From the NCBI RefSeq assembly GCF_011320225.1, contig NZ_JAAOEN010000028.1:1-43351 (forward strand): DNA of 43,351 nucleotides, read 5' to 3'. The position numbers were made by a program, and so were the translations under genes. The stretch is from Phytoactinopolyspora limicola. GTDB taxonomy: Bacteria; Actinomycetota; Actinomycetes; Jiangellales; Jiangellaceae. Shown piece after piece: positions 8,509 through 16,899 of the stretch (position 1 is the first letter of the stretch; each line of letters begins with the position of its first letter). Under the pieces are notes generated by a model, which ran no database searches, was not told the origin of the DNA, and saw nothing but the letters and a program-made list of their open reading frames with translations.

Positions 8509-9387
8509 CTACTTCTGCAGGCCGACCTTCTCCCGGGGGTCGGGCTGCAGTACGACGGTTCCGGCGGCACCTGGGCGTTCGTCGTCGGAACCGTCAGCGG
8601 TGGACGTCGCTGGCTGATCAGCCGACTCAGGTGGGGTTTCGGGCGGCCGGCGGGACTCCTTCAGCCGTTCCAGGCCGACGGCGATGGCGAGCCCGGCGAG
8701 AACCACGGCGCCACCGACGATCCCGTCGAGGATGTAGTGGTTGCCGGTGAGCACGATGGCGATGAACATCAGCACGGGCATGAGGACGCCGGAGATCTTG
8801 GCGAGCGTGGTGCGTCCGACGGTGACCCAGGCGATGGCTAGCAGCAGGATCCAGCCGAAGTGCAGGCTCGGCATGGCCGCGTACTCGTTGACCAGGGGTG
8901 AGGCGTTGAAGTCTCGGTAGGCCTCGGAGTTTTCCGCGACGGTGTCGGTGAAGCCGTGCTGGGGAAGGAACCTGGGCGGCGCCAGGGGGAACATCGCGAA
9001 GATCACCAAGGTGATGGAGCCGGAGGCCAGCAGCGCGTTGCGGAACAACGGATACCGGTCGGGGTGCCGGATCAACAGCCACAACAGGGTGCCGACCAAC
9101 ACGGGCCAGTAGCCGCCGATGTAGATGGCATTTATCACGTTGATGAGTGCGTCGTTGCCGACGATCCAGTCCTGCAGGTCGGGCTCGATGAAGAAGCCTA
9201 GAGACTTCTGGAACGAGATGACCCGTTCGGCGTTGTCATAAGCAAGATCGACACGGTCGTCCGTCATGCCTCTGACCAGGGAATACAGTAGGGCAGCGCT
9301 GAGGATCAGCACGACTTCGCGGACGCCTAACCGAACTCGCTGGCTCCGAGCCGCCCGGCTTACACGTTCGAGTACCCGGGCTCCCAT
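8509..9387 (-). CDS. PAP2 superfamily membrane phosphatase/transferase (PAP2_3, inositol phosphorylceramide synthase-like)
   Basis: 292 residues with about six transmembrane segments (near 23-40, 87-106, 117-137 and three more before residue 245). The family motifs are PPRF, PSLHFGW and GNHYILDGIVG; the histidines in the last two are the predicted phospho-acceptor and general base. Members hydrolyse or transfer lipid phosphate head groups at the membrane. The C-terminal 45 residues are hydrophilic, rich in Pro/Glu/Asp. A strong ribosome-binding site (GGGGAGG) lies 10 bases before the ATG. It is divergent from a second tetR gene, with a palindromic operator candidate at 9414-9437 in its promoter. 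Confidence 0.82.
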   Translation of the reverse strand: MGARVLERVSRAARSQRVRLGVREVVLILSAALLYSLVRGMTDDRVDLAYDNAERVISFQKSLGFFIEPDLQDWIVGNDALINVINAIYIGGYWPVLVGTLLWLLIRHPDRYPLFRNALLASGSITLVIFAMFPLAPPRFLPQHGFTDTVAENSEAYRDFNASPLVNEYAAMPSLHFGWILLLAIAWVTVGRTTLAKISGVLMPVLMFIAIVLTGNHYILDGIVGGAVVLAGLAIAVGLERLKESRRPPETPPESADQPATSTADGSDDERPGAAGTVVLQPDPREKVGLQK

Positions 9388-9413
9388 GACATCCGGACCT
9401 CCCCTTGGTTTCG

Positions 9414-9437
9414 CTTACTTGCCAGCCGGCAAGTAAG
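9414..9437. promoter_or_regulatory. Candidate TetR operator (10-bp perfect inverted repeat)
   Basis: CTTACTTGCC and GGCAAGTAAG form perfect 10-bp arms around a 4-bp centre. The site lies 27 bases upstream of the PAP2 gene start and 130 bases before the divergent tetR gene. A related half-site, TACTTGTCGGCC, follows about 20 bases later. Size, symmetry and position fit a TetR operator controlling one or both genes; binding by the neighbouring TetR is inferred. Confidence 0.65.
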
Positions 9438-9508
9438 GTAGATACTAGTACTTGTCGGCCGGGTGTATCTGCTTCGGCGACGAGAATTGTTGCGTGATTC
9501 GGGCCACA

Positions 9509-9568
9509 AGGCCGTAAAAGAGGCCGTAAAAGAGGCCGCAAAAGAGGGCGCAAAAGAGGGCGTGAAAT
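9509..9568 (+). repeat. 12-bp tandem repeat, five units, in the leader of tetR
   Basis: Five consecutive 12-bp units of consensus AGGCCGTAAAAG start at 9509, 9521, 9533, 9545 and 9557. The last has diverged and contains the A and T of the tetR start codon. In the frame of tetR the repeat would read as GRKR units, but that frame is closed by TGA at 9495 and has no start codon before 9567. The repeat is therefore most likely untranslated leader DNA. Confidence 0.8.
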
Positions 9569-10181
9569 GAGGATGCAGATGGGAGAGACCGCAAGAGACG
9601 TGCCGCCTAATACGGCGGAACGGATTCGCCAGGTCGCCCTCGACCTCTTCTCGCGCAACGGCTATGAGAAGACCTCGCTGAGAGAGATCGCCGAGGAACT
9701 CGGCATCACCAAGGCGGCGGTCTACTATCACTACCGCAGCAAGGTCGACATCCTCGACGACCTCCTCCGACCGGTGGCCGAAGCCGAAGAGCAGATCCTC
9801 GACGAGGCGGCGCAATTCGCTCTGGACACCATGGAGGGCCGGATGCGCCTCGTGGAGCGCTACCTCGACCTGGTCCTCGAACACCGCCAGCTGACCAGGT
9901 ATGTCGTCAGCGACATCGTCGGCGCGAGCAACTCCGGGATGGTGCCCCGGCTGCAGCGCAACGACCGCCAGCTCAACTCGTTGTTGTCGCGGGCCGGCTT
10001 GTCGCTGGCCGACCAGGTTCGTACTCTGTCGGCCCTGGGTGCCGTGATGGCCGTCCTTAGCCTGGCCGAAGTGCCCGCCGACCAGTTGCGGCCGTTGGTC
10101 CGCCAGGCAGCGTGGGGGGCACTCGGACTCGACCGCCCACCGGCCGAAGAGCCGGTGCCGGAATCGCCCGCACGGCTCTGA
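9567..10181 (+). CDS. TetR family transcriptional regulator
   Basis: 204 residues. The TetR HTH spans about residues 17-65 ([40 protein letters not shown]). The remainder is a helical ligand-binding domain. Three in-frame ATG codons (9567, 9573, 9579) are possible starts; I use the first, but 9579 is also plausible. The gene is divergent from the PAP2-type membrane protein gene and shares a promoter region with a clear palindrome, which makes that lipid-phosphate enzyme its most likely target. A 12-bp repeat array runs into the start codon. Confidence 0.88.
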   Translation: MRMQMGETARDVPPNTAERIRQVALDLFSRNGYEKTSLREIAEELGITKAAVYYHYRSKVDILDDLLRPVAEAEEQILDEAAQFALDTMEGRMRLVERYLDLVLEHRQLTRYVVSDIVGASNSGMVPRLQRNDRQLNSLLSRAGLSLADQVRTLSALGAVMAVLSLAEVPADQLRPLVRQAAWGALGLDRPPAEEPVPESPARL

Positions 10182-10289
10182 GCCGACGGCGCCGATCACA
10201 CCACCGTCAGCGGGCGCCGCTGCGCCACCGTGCCGTAGCCTGTCCTCGTCCCCGGTGAGGGGTATGGACGAAGGGAAGGTGCGGCTGCG

Positions 10290-11231
10290 TTGCCAGGATC
10301 GTTGTCCAGGTCGCTGCTGTTGCGAGCGGCCCGAAGCGTGCGTCTGCGGAGCACGGTGGAACGCGTGCCGGTCACGCGCAAGTTGGTGGCGAGGTATGTC
10401 GCGGGGACCGAGGAGCAGGACGCCACTCGAGTATCCGGTGAACTCGTCTCGGAAGGTATGACGGTCACCGTGGACTTCCTCGGCGAAGACACCCTCGACC
10501 GACAGCAGGCGGCCAGCGTGGCCGACTCGTACGTTTCCCTGCTCGACGCGCTGCATCAGTCCGGCCTCTCGTCGGCCGTCGAGGTATCCCTGAAGCTGTC
10601 GGCCCTCGGCCAAGCGCTCCCAGCGGACGGAGAGGCGATCGCGTTGGAGCACGCACGCAAGGTGTGTGACGCCGCGCGCCGCGCCGGCACCACGGTCACG
10701 TTGGACATGGAAGACCACACCACCACCGATTCCACGCTGGGTATCCTCCAGCAACTCCGCTTAGATTTCCCTGAGACCGGCGCCGTGTTGCAGGCCTACC
10801 TCCGGCGCACCGAAGCAGACTGTCGTGATCTCGCCTACGAGGGCTCGCGGGTGCGGCTGTGCAAGGGTGCCTACAACGAGCCGCCGGGTGTGGCCTACAC
10901 CGATCCGCGCGAGGTGGATCGCGCCTACGTCCGGTGCGCCAAGATCCTGCTCGCCGGCCCGGGGTATCCCATGCTCGCCACTCACGACCCACGGCTGGTC
11001 GAGATCACCGGGTCCCTCGCCGCCAAGTACCGGCGCGAGCAGGGCAGCTACGAATACCAAATGCTCTATGGCGTGCGGCCGGAGGAACAGCGCCGACTCG
11101 TCCGCGCCGGCGAGCGCATGCGGGTGTATGTGCCTTACGGTGAAGATTGGTACGGCTATCTGGTCCGGCGGCTGGCTGAGCGCCCGGCCAACATGTTGCT
11201 ATTCGTTCGATCGGTGGCGAGCAAACGATGA
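10290..11231 (+). CDS. putB: Proline dehydrogenase
   Basis: 313 residues, the monofunctional actinobacterial form. It is an FAD-dependent TIM barrel oxidising L-proline to delta-1-pyrroline-5-carboxylate and passing electrons to the respiratory chain. Family motifs are intact: VSLKLSALG, TLDMEDH, LQAYLRRTE, RLCKGAYNEP, MLATHD, YEYQMLYGVR and VYVPYG, then RRLAERPAN at the C-terminus. The start is TTG at 10290, preceded by an AAGGGAAGG stretch; no better start exists in this frame. The stop overlaps the ATG of proC (ATGA), so a proline-degrading and a proline-forming enzyme are translated from one message. No pyrroline-5-carboxylate dehydrogenase is in the window. Confidence 0.92.
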   Translation: MPGSLSRSLLLRAARSVRLRSTVERVPVTRKLVARYVAGTEEQDATRVSGELVSEGMTVTVDFLGEDTLDRQQAASVADSYVSLLDALHQSGLSSAVEVSLKLSALGQALPADGEAIALEHARKVCDAARRAGTTVTLDMEDHTTTDSTLGILQQLRLDFPETGAVLQAYLRRTEADCRDLAYEGSRVRLCKGAYNEPPGVAYTDPREVDRAYVRCAKILLAGPGYPMLATHDPRLVEITGSLAAKYRREQGSYEYQMLYGVRPEEQRRLVRAGERMRVYVPYGEDWYGYLVRRLAERPANMLLFVRSVASKR

Positions 11232-12031
11232 CTGTTGCGATTCTCGGAGCCGGGGTCATGGGTGAAGCCCTGCTGTCCGGCCTGGTCCGAGCCGGCAAGC
11301 GGGTCGACGAGCTGTTGGTGACCGAGCGCCGGCCGGAACGGGTCAAGGAGCTGACCGAGCGCTACGGCGTAGAGGCGGTCGACAACCCGACGGCGGTCAA
11401 ACGCGCGGACACGGTCATCGTCGTCGTCAAGCCGCAGGACATGGGTGCGTTGCTGGACGAGGTCGCCGCCTCGGTGCGGCCCGGCCACCTGATCGTGAGC
11501 CTCGCGGCCGGCATCACGACGGCGTTCATCGAGTCCCGGCTACCCGAGGGTACCGCCGTCGTACGCGTCATGCCGAACACTCCGGCGCTGGTAGACGAGG
11601 GGATGGCGGCAATCTCACCGGGCTCGCATTGCGACGATGCTCATCTTCGCGAGGTCGAGACTCTGTTGCGATCCACGGGGCGGGTGATGCGCGTTCCGGA
11701 GCGGCAGTTGGACGTCGTCACGGCCATCTCCGGTTCCGGCCCGGCCTACGTCTTCTACGTGTGCGAGGCCATGATCGAGGCCGGTGTTCACATGGGCCTT
11801 CCGCGGAGCACCGCCACGGAGCTCGTTGTGCAGACCTTGGTCGGGTCGGCCAAACTCTTGCGGGAGACGGGTGAACACCCGACGGTTCTGCGTGAGGGGG
11901 TCACCTCGCCGGGTGGCACCACGGCCGCGGCGTTGCGTCTGCTGGAGGAGGGGCGGGTGCGAGCCGATTTCCTGGGAGCCATCGAGGCTGCTCGCGACCG
12001 CTCCCGCGCTCTGTCGTCGGGCAACGTCTGA
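11228..12031 (+). CDS. proC: Pyrroline-5-carboxylate reductase
   Basis: 267 residues. The enzyme catalyses the last step of proline synthesis, NAD(P)H-dependent reduction of pyrroline-5-carboxylate. The N-terminal Rossmann motif ILGAGVMGEALLSG, the central VVVKPQ and RVMPNTPALV, and the C-terminal dimerisation-domain signature SGSGPAYVF, EGVTSPGGTTAAAL are all present. Length is normal. It overlaps the stop of the proline dehydrogenase gene by ATGA. Confidence 0.95.
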   Translation: MTVAILGAGVMGEALLSGLVRAGKRVDELLVTERRPERVKELTERYGVEAVDNPTAVKRADTVIVVVKPQDMGALLDEVAASVRPGHLIVSLAAGITTAFIESRLPEGTAVVRVMPNTPALVDEGMAAISPGSHCDDAHLREVETLLRSTGRVMRVPERQLDVVTAISGSGPAYVFYVCEAMIEAGVHMGLPRSTATELVVQTLVGSAKLLRETGEHPTVLREGVTSPGGTTAAALRLLEEGRVRADFLGAIEAARDRSRALSSGNV

Positions 12032-12113
12032 GACCAGCTGCGAGGAAGCAACCGCTGAACCGGTCCGGGGCGACCTCCCAGCGGGCGAGGGACGTGCTCT
12101 AGGGTCGACCTCT

Positions 12114-13316
12114 ATGGCGGGGCGAACGAACCAGGGCGGCACCACCCTGCACGTGGCGTGGGATGATGCCCTGATCGGGTATGACTTCGGACGAGACCAC
12201 CCGATGAACCCTCTGCGCCTAGCCCTCACCATCCGGCTGGCACGTGAGATGGGGGTGTTGGACGGTGCGGGTGTCCAGGTGGTCGCGCCACCGTTGGCCA
12301 GCGACGAGCTTCTGGCCACCGTGCATACGGCCGACTTCATCGAGGCGGTGCGCGCGGCAAGTGTCGATCCCACCCAGACCGATCTAGGCCACGGACTCGG
12401 CACCGACGATGTCCCGTGTTTCGCGGGCATGCACGATGTCAGCGCCCGGATCGTCGGTGGCACGGTGGCGGCGGCCCGGGCGGTGTGGGCTGGTGCCGTC
12501 ACTCACGGGGTCAACGTCGCCGGCGGCCTGCATCATGCGATGCCCGCGGCAGCGTCCGGCTTCTGCGTGTACAACGACGTCGCGGTCGGCATCCAGGCGA
12601 TGCTCGACGCCGGGGCCGAGCGGGTGGCGTATGTGGACGTCGATGTCCACCACGGCGACGGCGTGCAAGCGGTCTTCTATGACGACCCACGCGTGCTCAC
12701 CATCAGCCTGCATGAGTCGCCCCGCACACTTTTCCCTGGTACCGGATTTCCGGACGAGACCGGCGGGCCAGCCGCCGAGGGGGGCGCGGTCAACGTCGCG
12801 CTGCCACCGGGCACCGGTGACGCCGGCTGGTTGCGCGCCTTCCACGCCGTGGTTCCGCAGGTCCTGCGCAGTTGGCAGCCGCAGGTGCTGGTCTCGCAGC
12901 ACGGCTGCGACAGCCACGCCGACGATCCGTTGGCGCACCTGGCACTGACCGTCGATGGGCAGCGAGCCTCGTACGTCGCCCTGCACGCCTTGGCCGCCGA
13001 GTTGTGTGACCATCGCTGGCTGGCCACCGGTGGTGGAGGATACGCGCTTGTCGACGTCGTGCCGCGAGCGTGGACACATCTGCTGGCCATCGCCGCGGGA
13101 GCACCGATCCCCCCGGAGACCCCGGTGCCCGCCGGGTGGCGCGAGTTCGTCCGGACCCGGCTGCTGACGGTCGGTCCAGCCCGGATGACCGACGGGGCCG
13201 ACGGTGAGTACGTACCGTGGGAGAACGGGTACGACCCCGCGGACGCACTGGACCGCGCCATCATGGCCACCAGGTCGGCTGTCTTCCCCTGGCACGGCCT
13301 CGATCCGCACTATTAA
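12114..13316 (+). CDS. acuC: Histone deacetylase-like / acetoin utilization protein AcuC
   Basis: 400 residues of the arginase/deacetylase superfamily. AcuC-type enzymes remove acetyl groups from lysines, in Bacillus acting on acetyl-CoA synthetase. Zinc and catalytic motifs are present: GGLHHAMP (catalytic His pair), DVDVHHGDGVQ (two zinc ligands), HGCDSHADDPL (third ligand region) and TGGGGY. I start at ATG 12114. The frame is open further upstream only inside proC. There is no ribosome-binding site before this ATG, but TAGGGT lies 8 bases upstream, so a leaderless promoter is plausible. No acetyl-CoA synthetase or acetyltransferase gene is nearby. The gene ends inside a 24-bp palindrome. 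Confidence 0.88.
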   Translation: MAGRTNQGGTTLHVAWDDALIGYDFGRDHPMNPLRLALTIRLAREMGVLDGAGVQVVAPPLASDELLATVHTADFIEAVRAASVDPTQTDLGHGLGTDDVPCFAGMHDVSARIVGGTVAAARAVWAGAVTHGVNVAGGLHHAMPAAASGFCVYNDVAVGIQAMLDAGAERVAYVDVDVHHGDGVQAVFYDDPRVLTISLHESPRTLFPGTGFPDETGGPAAEGGAVNVALPPGTGDAGWLRAFHAVVPQVLRSWQPQVLVSQHGCDSHADDPLAHLALTVDGQRASYVALHALAAELCDHRWLATGGGGYALVDVVPRAWTHLLAIAAGAPIPPETPVPAGWREFVRTRLLTVGPARMTDGADGEYVPWENGYDPADALDRAIMATRSAVFPWHGLDPHY

Positions 13317-13336
13317 CAACCCGCGCGGGTTGTTAA
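13313..13336 (+). terminator. 24-bp perfect palindrome at the acuC stop codon
   Basis: TTAACAACCCGC is followed directly by its exact complement GCGGGTTGTTAA. The palindrome contains the TAA stop of the acuC-like gene (13314-13316). It has no loop spacer and no T-run, so it could be a factor-assisted terminator or a protein site. The 170 bases after it, up to the HTH gene, hold no other feature I can support. Confidence 0.55.
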
Positions 13337-13508
13337 GGGCTCCGATCGAGTGCCGCGATGCTGAGTGCGACGGGGGCTGGAGTCATCACGAAAAGGATCA
13401 GTTTGGCTACTCCCCTTTCCCATCCGTCACATCAGCCACTACCATCGTTAACACGCTGCCGAAGTCGATGCGCGAGAGCCGCGCCGCCGGCACCGTGGTG
13501 GAGGAGCG

Positions 13509-13739
13509 ATGACGACGAGCGGACCGGAAACACCCGATGGGCGGCCGCTGGGCGAGGTGCGGTTCCTGACGGTCGCCGAAGTCGCGACCGCCATGCGTGT
13601 GTCGAAGATGACGGTCTACCGTCTGGTCCATGCCGGCACGCTGCCGGCCGTCCAGGTGGGTCGGTCGTTCCGAATACCCGAGAGTGCTGTCCATGAATAC
13701 CTGGACAAGTCCTATGTGCAGGGTATGGAGGCTGGCTGA
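13509..13739 (+). CDS. Small helix-turn-helix protein (excisionase/MerR-like HTH_17)
   Basis: 76 residues, nearly all one winged-helix HTH domain: FLTVAEVATAMRVSKMTVYR, LVHAGTLPAVQVGRSFRIPE, then a short helix. It has a strong ribosome-binding site (GGAGGAG) just before ATG. From memory it corresponds to M. tuberculosis Rv0500A, which also lies between proC and the bS22 gene. Despite the excisionase label in databases, its position in a conserved housekeeping string argues for a chromosomal DNA-binding protein, not a phage function. Target unknown. Confidence 0.88.
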   Translation: MTTSGPETPDGRPLGEVRFLTVAEVATAMRVSKMTVYRLVHAGTLPAVQVGRSFRIPESAVHEYLDKSYVQGMEAG

Positions 13740-13795
13740 GCGGCTTCGGGTACGGCTACCGAGGCCACCGCGCGGGCAAGCTTCGCGGCGCCGGG

Positions 13796-13864
13796 TATGA
13801 TCGAGAGTGCGGCGCTTGGACCCGCGCGTGCACGTGCATGCTCGGGGTCCGGGTACCCTATCTA
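13796..13864 (+). promoter_or_regulatory. Possible promoter and leader hairpin upstream of the bS22 gene
   Basis: The 211-base gap before the ribosomal protein gene holds a good -10 hexamer TATGAT at 13796-13801, a hairpin whose outer arms are GGACCC/GGGTCC (13818-13850) with further partial pairing inside, and a second -10-like TATCTA near 13859. No convincing -35 was found for either. This is a low-confidence reading of the promoter region. Confidence 0.3.
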
Positions 13865-13950
13865 GGCATCGCGTTCACCGATGAACCTTAGGTCGGCACG
13901 CGACACCCATCGTCAGTCCAAGTCAGTCCAAATCGAGTGAGGTTGCCCTG

Positions 13951-14052
13951 TGGGCTCTGTGGTCAAGAAGCGACGCAAGCGGATGGCGAAGAAGAAGCAC
14001 CGCAAGCTCCTGCGCCGTACCCGCGTGCAGCGGCGTCGCCAGGGCAAGTAGG
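13951..14052 (+). CDS. 30S ribosomal protein bS22 (AURKAIP1/COX24 domain)
   Basis: A 33-residue, extremely basic protein starting at [20 protein letters not shown]..., ending in RRRQGK. It is almost identical to the mycobacterial protein encoded by Rv0500B, identified in structures of the mycobacterial 30S subunit near the decoding centre (bS22). Too short for most gene finders. An AGTGAGG ribosome-binding site lies about 8 bases upstream. The position between the small HTH gene and the epimerase gene is conserved in actinobacteria. Confidence 0.93.
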
Positions 14053-14126
14053 GCGATGACGCCGGCTCCGGTCCGGCCGGCGCCGTGACAATACCCTGAC
14101 AGCAGCAGGGGGAGGTAGGGCACACG

Positions 14127-15155
14127 GTGGCCAGGATCGTGATGGTGGTCGGCGTGGCACGTTATCTCGGAGCGCGCCTAGCCCGATTGCTGTCGGAGGA
14201 CCCGACTGTCGGTCGGGTCATCGGCGTCGACGTCGTTCCACCCACCGAAGACATCGGCGCGGCTGAGTTCGCCGAAGCCGATATCACTACATCGGCGGTC
14301 AACCGGGTCATCGCTCGGTACGGGCCGGACACCGTCGTGCACATGAACATCCTGGCGACCCGCTCCGACGCGGGTGGGCGGGCGCCGCAAAAAGAGATCA
14401 ACGTCATCGGGACGATGCAACTCCTGGCCGCCTGCCAGCGTTCCGACACGGTCAGCAAACTGATCGTCAAGTCGTCCACAGCGGTGTATGGCGCACATCC
14501 GGCCGCACCTGCACTGTTCGCCGAAGACATGGTGCAAGGGGCGTTGACCCGGCGGGGCTACGAGAAAGACGCCGGTGAGGTCGAGGCCTACGTGCGGGGG
14601 TTCTCGCGCCGGCGGCCCGATGTCGCGGTGACCATTCTTCGCCTGGCCAACGTCATCGGTCCCACCATCCGGACCGCGCTGTCGGAGTACTTCGCGCTCC
14701 CGATCGTTCCGGTCGTACTGGGCCGAGACCCCCGGTTTCAACTCGTCCACGAGGACGACTGCCTAGACGTGCTGCGGCTGGCCACGGTCGAAGACCATCC
14801 GGGCATCTTCAACGTGGCGGGCGACGGTTTCATGGTGGTCAGCCAGGCGGTACGGCGGGCCGGTCGGATACCGATGCCCGTGCCCAGCCTGGGGGCTCCG
14901 TTCGTCGGTGGGTTGCTGCGCCGGACGGGGATCGCGGATCTCGACTCGGTCCAGGTCCGGTTCCTGACGTACGGCCGCGGTGTCGACACCACCCGGATGA
15001 GCCACGAACTCGGCTTCACCCCCCGATACGGAACCGTCGACGCGTTCGACGCCTTCGCGCAGGCGAGGGCGCAGGGTGGTCTCCTCGACCGCGAGCGGGT
15101 GACCGCCGTCGAAGGTATGTTGCAGTCGCTGATCAGCCGGAACGGAACCAGGTAA
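14127..15155 (+). CDS. NAD-dependent epimerase/dehydratase family protein (SDR)
   Basis: 342 residues of the extended SDR family. The N-terminal VVGVARYLGARLA replaces the usual GxxGxxG nucleotide-binding loop, as in the related mycobacterial family around Rv0501. DVVPP, the strand VVHMNI, KLIVKSSTAVYG and ILRLANVIGP follow the UDP-sugar epimerase fold. The C-terminal part is shorter in substrate-specific elements, so a UDP-galactose epimerase name is not justified. The GTG start has a GGGGGAGG ribosome-binding site. It is only 5 bases before the acyltransferase gene, suggesting a common transcript and a role in lipid or envelope metabolism. Confidence 0.82.
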   Translation: MARIVMVVGVARYLGARLARLLSEDPTVGRVIGVDVVPPTEDIGAAEFAEADITTSAVNRVIARYGPDTVVHMNILATRSDAGGRAPQKEINVIGTMQLLAACQRSDTVSKLIVKSSTAVYGAHPAAPALFAEDMVQGALTRRGYEKDAGEVEAYVRGFSRRRPDVAVTILRLANVIGPTIRTALSEYFALPIVPVVLGRDPRFQLVHEDDCLDVLRLATVEDHPGIFNVAGDGFMVVSQAVRRAGRIPMPVPSLGAPFVGGLLRRTGIADLDSVQVRFLTYGRGVDTTRMSHELGFTPRYGTVDAFDAFAQARAQGGLLDRERVTAVEGMLQSLISRNGTR

Positions 15156-15160
15156 CGAGC

Positions 15161-16018
15161 ATGTCCTACCCAGGTATCGCCGGAGCCGTGGAGCGATTGC
15201 AGCAAGCCCTCGCCTTCACGCGGCGCCGGCTGACCGGAGATTTCACCGTCGACGCCTTCGGGTTCGACGAAGAACTCACCGAGCAGGTGTTGTTGCCGCT
15301 GCTACGGCCGCTCTACAGCACCTGGTTCCGCACCGAGGTGCGCGGCATCGAGAACATCCCGGACTCCGGTGCCGCGCTCGTCGTCGCCAACCATTCCGGG
15401 ACCATCCCGGTCGACTCGTTGATGACCCAGCTGGCCATCCACGACGAACACCCGGCACATCGGCACCTACGTACTCTCGCGGCGACCCTCGTGTTCCAAC
15501 TTCCGGTCATCTCCGACCTGGCCCGGCGTAGTGGTTCGACCCTCGCATGCACCGACGACGTCGCCACCCTGCTGAGCCGGGGTGAGTTGGTGGGGGTCTG
15601 GCCGGAGGGATTCAAAGGGGTCGGCAAGCCGTTCTCCGAGCGATACAAGCTGCAGCGTTTCGGTAGAGGCGGCTTCGTGGCCGCTGCCCTGCGCGCGGGT
15701 GTTCCGATCATCCCGTGTTCCATCGTCGGGGCCGAGGAGATCTATCCGCTAGTCGCCAACGCCGACTTCCTGGCCCGGCTGCTCCGCCTGCCGTATGTGC
15801 CGATCACGCCCACCTTTCCATGGCTCGGCCCGCTTGGATTGGTCCCGTTGCCGTCGAAGTGGATGATCGAGTTCGGCGAGCCGATCGCCACCGACGGCTA
15901 CGGCGACGGCGCGGCGGACGATCCCATGGTCATCTTCGACCTCACCGACCATGTTCGCGATGTGGTGCAGGGAACGTTGAACACCCTGCGGGACACGCGC
16001 GGTCACCCCTTCCTCTGA
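15161..16018 (+). CDS. Lysophospholipid acyltransferase family protein (PlsC-like)
   Basis: 285 residues, a peripheral membrane acyltransferase of the PlsC/GPAT family that transfers fatty acyl groups to a lysolipid or glycerol phosphate. The catalytic block is VVANHSGTIPVDSL (Asn77-His78, Asp85). The His-to-Asp spacing is six residues rather than the classical HX4D, as in the actinobacterial subfamily. The second motif, VWPEGFKG (147-153), gives the substrate-binding PEG. A hydrophobic segment follows around residues 160-180. It starts 5 bases after the epimerase gene and is probably co-transcribed with it. Confidence 0.82.
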   Translation: MSYPGIAGAVERLQQALAFTRRRLTGDFTVDAFGFDEELTEQVLLPLLRPLYSTWFRTEVRGIENIPDSGAALVVANHSGTIPVDSLMTQLAIHDEHPAHRHLRTLAATLVFQLPVISDLARRSGSTLACTDDVATLLSRGELVGVWPEGFKGVGKPFSERYKLQRFGRGGFVAAALRAGVPIIPCSIVGAEEIYPLVANADFLARLLRLPYVPITPTFPWLGPLGLVPLPSKWMIEFGEPIATDGYGDGAADDPMVIFDLTDHVRDVVQGTLNTLRDTRGHPFL

Positions 16019-16035
16019 CCCAGAACACCCGGGGA

Positions 16036-16899
16036 TCAGCGGCGGTTGCGAGCCGCGACGACACCGGCGACGGTGCCCGCGGTAGCCCCGGCCGCGGCGG
16101 CTACACCCAGGGTGGTGTTGCGCCGACGCCCCCGGTAGTCACGGATCCGCCAGCCGTGCTGTTTCGCGTGCCTTCGCAGCCGTCGATCGGGATTCACCGC
16201 ACACGGGTGACCCACCAGCGACAGCATAGGAATGTCGTTGGCCGAGTCGCTGTAGGCCGAGCAGCGGCCAAGCTCCAGACTCTCTCGTTCGGCCAACGCC
16301 TCCACCGCGGCCGCCTTGGCCTCGCCGTGCAGAAGATCACCAACCAGGCGGCCGGTGTAGTAGCCGGCTACGTGTTCGGCGACGGTACCGAGCGCGCCGG
16401 TGAGGCCCAGACGTTTCGCGATGATGGTCGCGATTTCGGCGGGCGCCGCGGTGACCAGCCATACCCGCTGGCCCTGGTCCACGTGTAGGTGGGCGATCGC
16501 CTGAGTGCCAGGCCAGATCTTGCTGGCCATACGTTCCTCGAAGATCTCTTCACCGATGGTGGCCAGCTCGGAGACCGAGCGGCCGGCGATGAACGACAGC
16601 GCGGTGCTGCGTGCCTCCTGCATATGGCCGGAATGTTCGGCGCCGGAGGCAAACCGCACCTGTTGGTAGGCGAAGCGCACTAGATCGCTGGTGCGGAAGA
16701 AATCTCGCGCGTAGAGGCCACGAGCCAGGTAGAACAGCGACGCGCCGCGCAGCATGGTGTTGTCCAGGTCGAAGAACGCCGCCGCGCGGGAATCGGGTGG
16801 CAGGTCGACGCCCGCTGTCTCCTCGGCCGTCTGGGCGGCCGCCTGACCCACATATTTGTACCGGGCCCGGCGCACGGTCATCATCTGGCGCACGGTCAT
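16036..16899 (-). CDS. HAD-IB family phosphatase (SerB-like) with C-terminal hydrophobic tail
   Basis: 287 residues from ATG. Haloacid-dehalogenase hydrolase of subfamily IB, related to phosphoserine phosphatase and to M. tuberculosis SerB1 (Rv0505c). Motif I AAFFDLDNTM gives the nucleophile and acid aspartates (44 and 46), motif II is VTAAP, and motif IV is SDSANDIPML. A glycine/alanine-rich hydrophobic C-terminus (VAAAAGATAGTVAGVVAA) may be a membrane tail. The 5' end carries an 18-bp-period duplication (GGCGCACGGTCATCA twice, 16869-16901), so the protein could start at any of several Met codons. Substrate uncertain; in this family phosphoserine is only one possibility. Confidence 0.8.
   Translation of the reverse strand: MTVRQMMTVRRARYKYVGQAAAQTAEETAGVDLPPDSRAAAFFDLDNTMLRGASLFYLARGLYARDFFRTSDLVRFAYQQVRFASGAEHSGHMQEARSTALSFIAGRSVSELATIGEEIFEERMASKIWPGTQAIAHLHVDQGQRVWLVTAAPAEIATIIAKRLGLTGALGTVAEHVAGYYTGRLVGDLLHGEAKAAAVEALAERESLELGRCSAYSDSANDIPMLSLVGHPCAVNPDRRLRRHAKQHGWRIRDYRGRRRNTTLGVAAAAGATAGTVAGVVAARNRR

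Noticed and set aside
9498-9566. N-terminal GRKR-repeat extension of the TetR protein
   Set aside because: The frame is open but has no ATG, GTG or TTG between the stop at 9495 and 9567.
13509-13739. Phage or integrative-element excisionase
   Set aside because: No integrase or attachment site is near, and the gene belongs to a conserved housekeeping string between proC and the bS22 gene.
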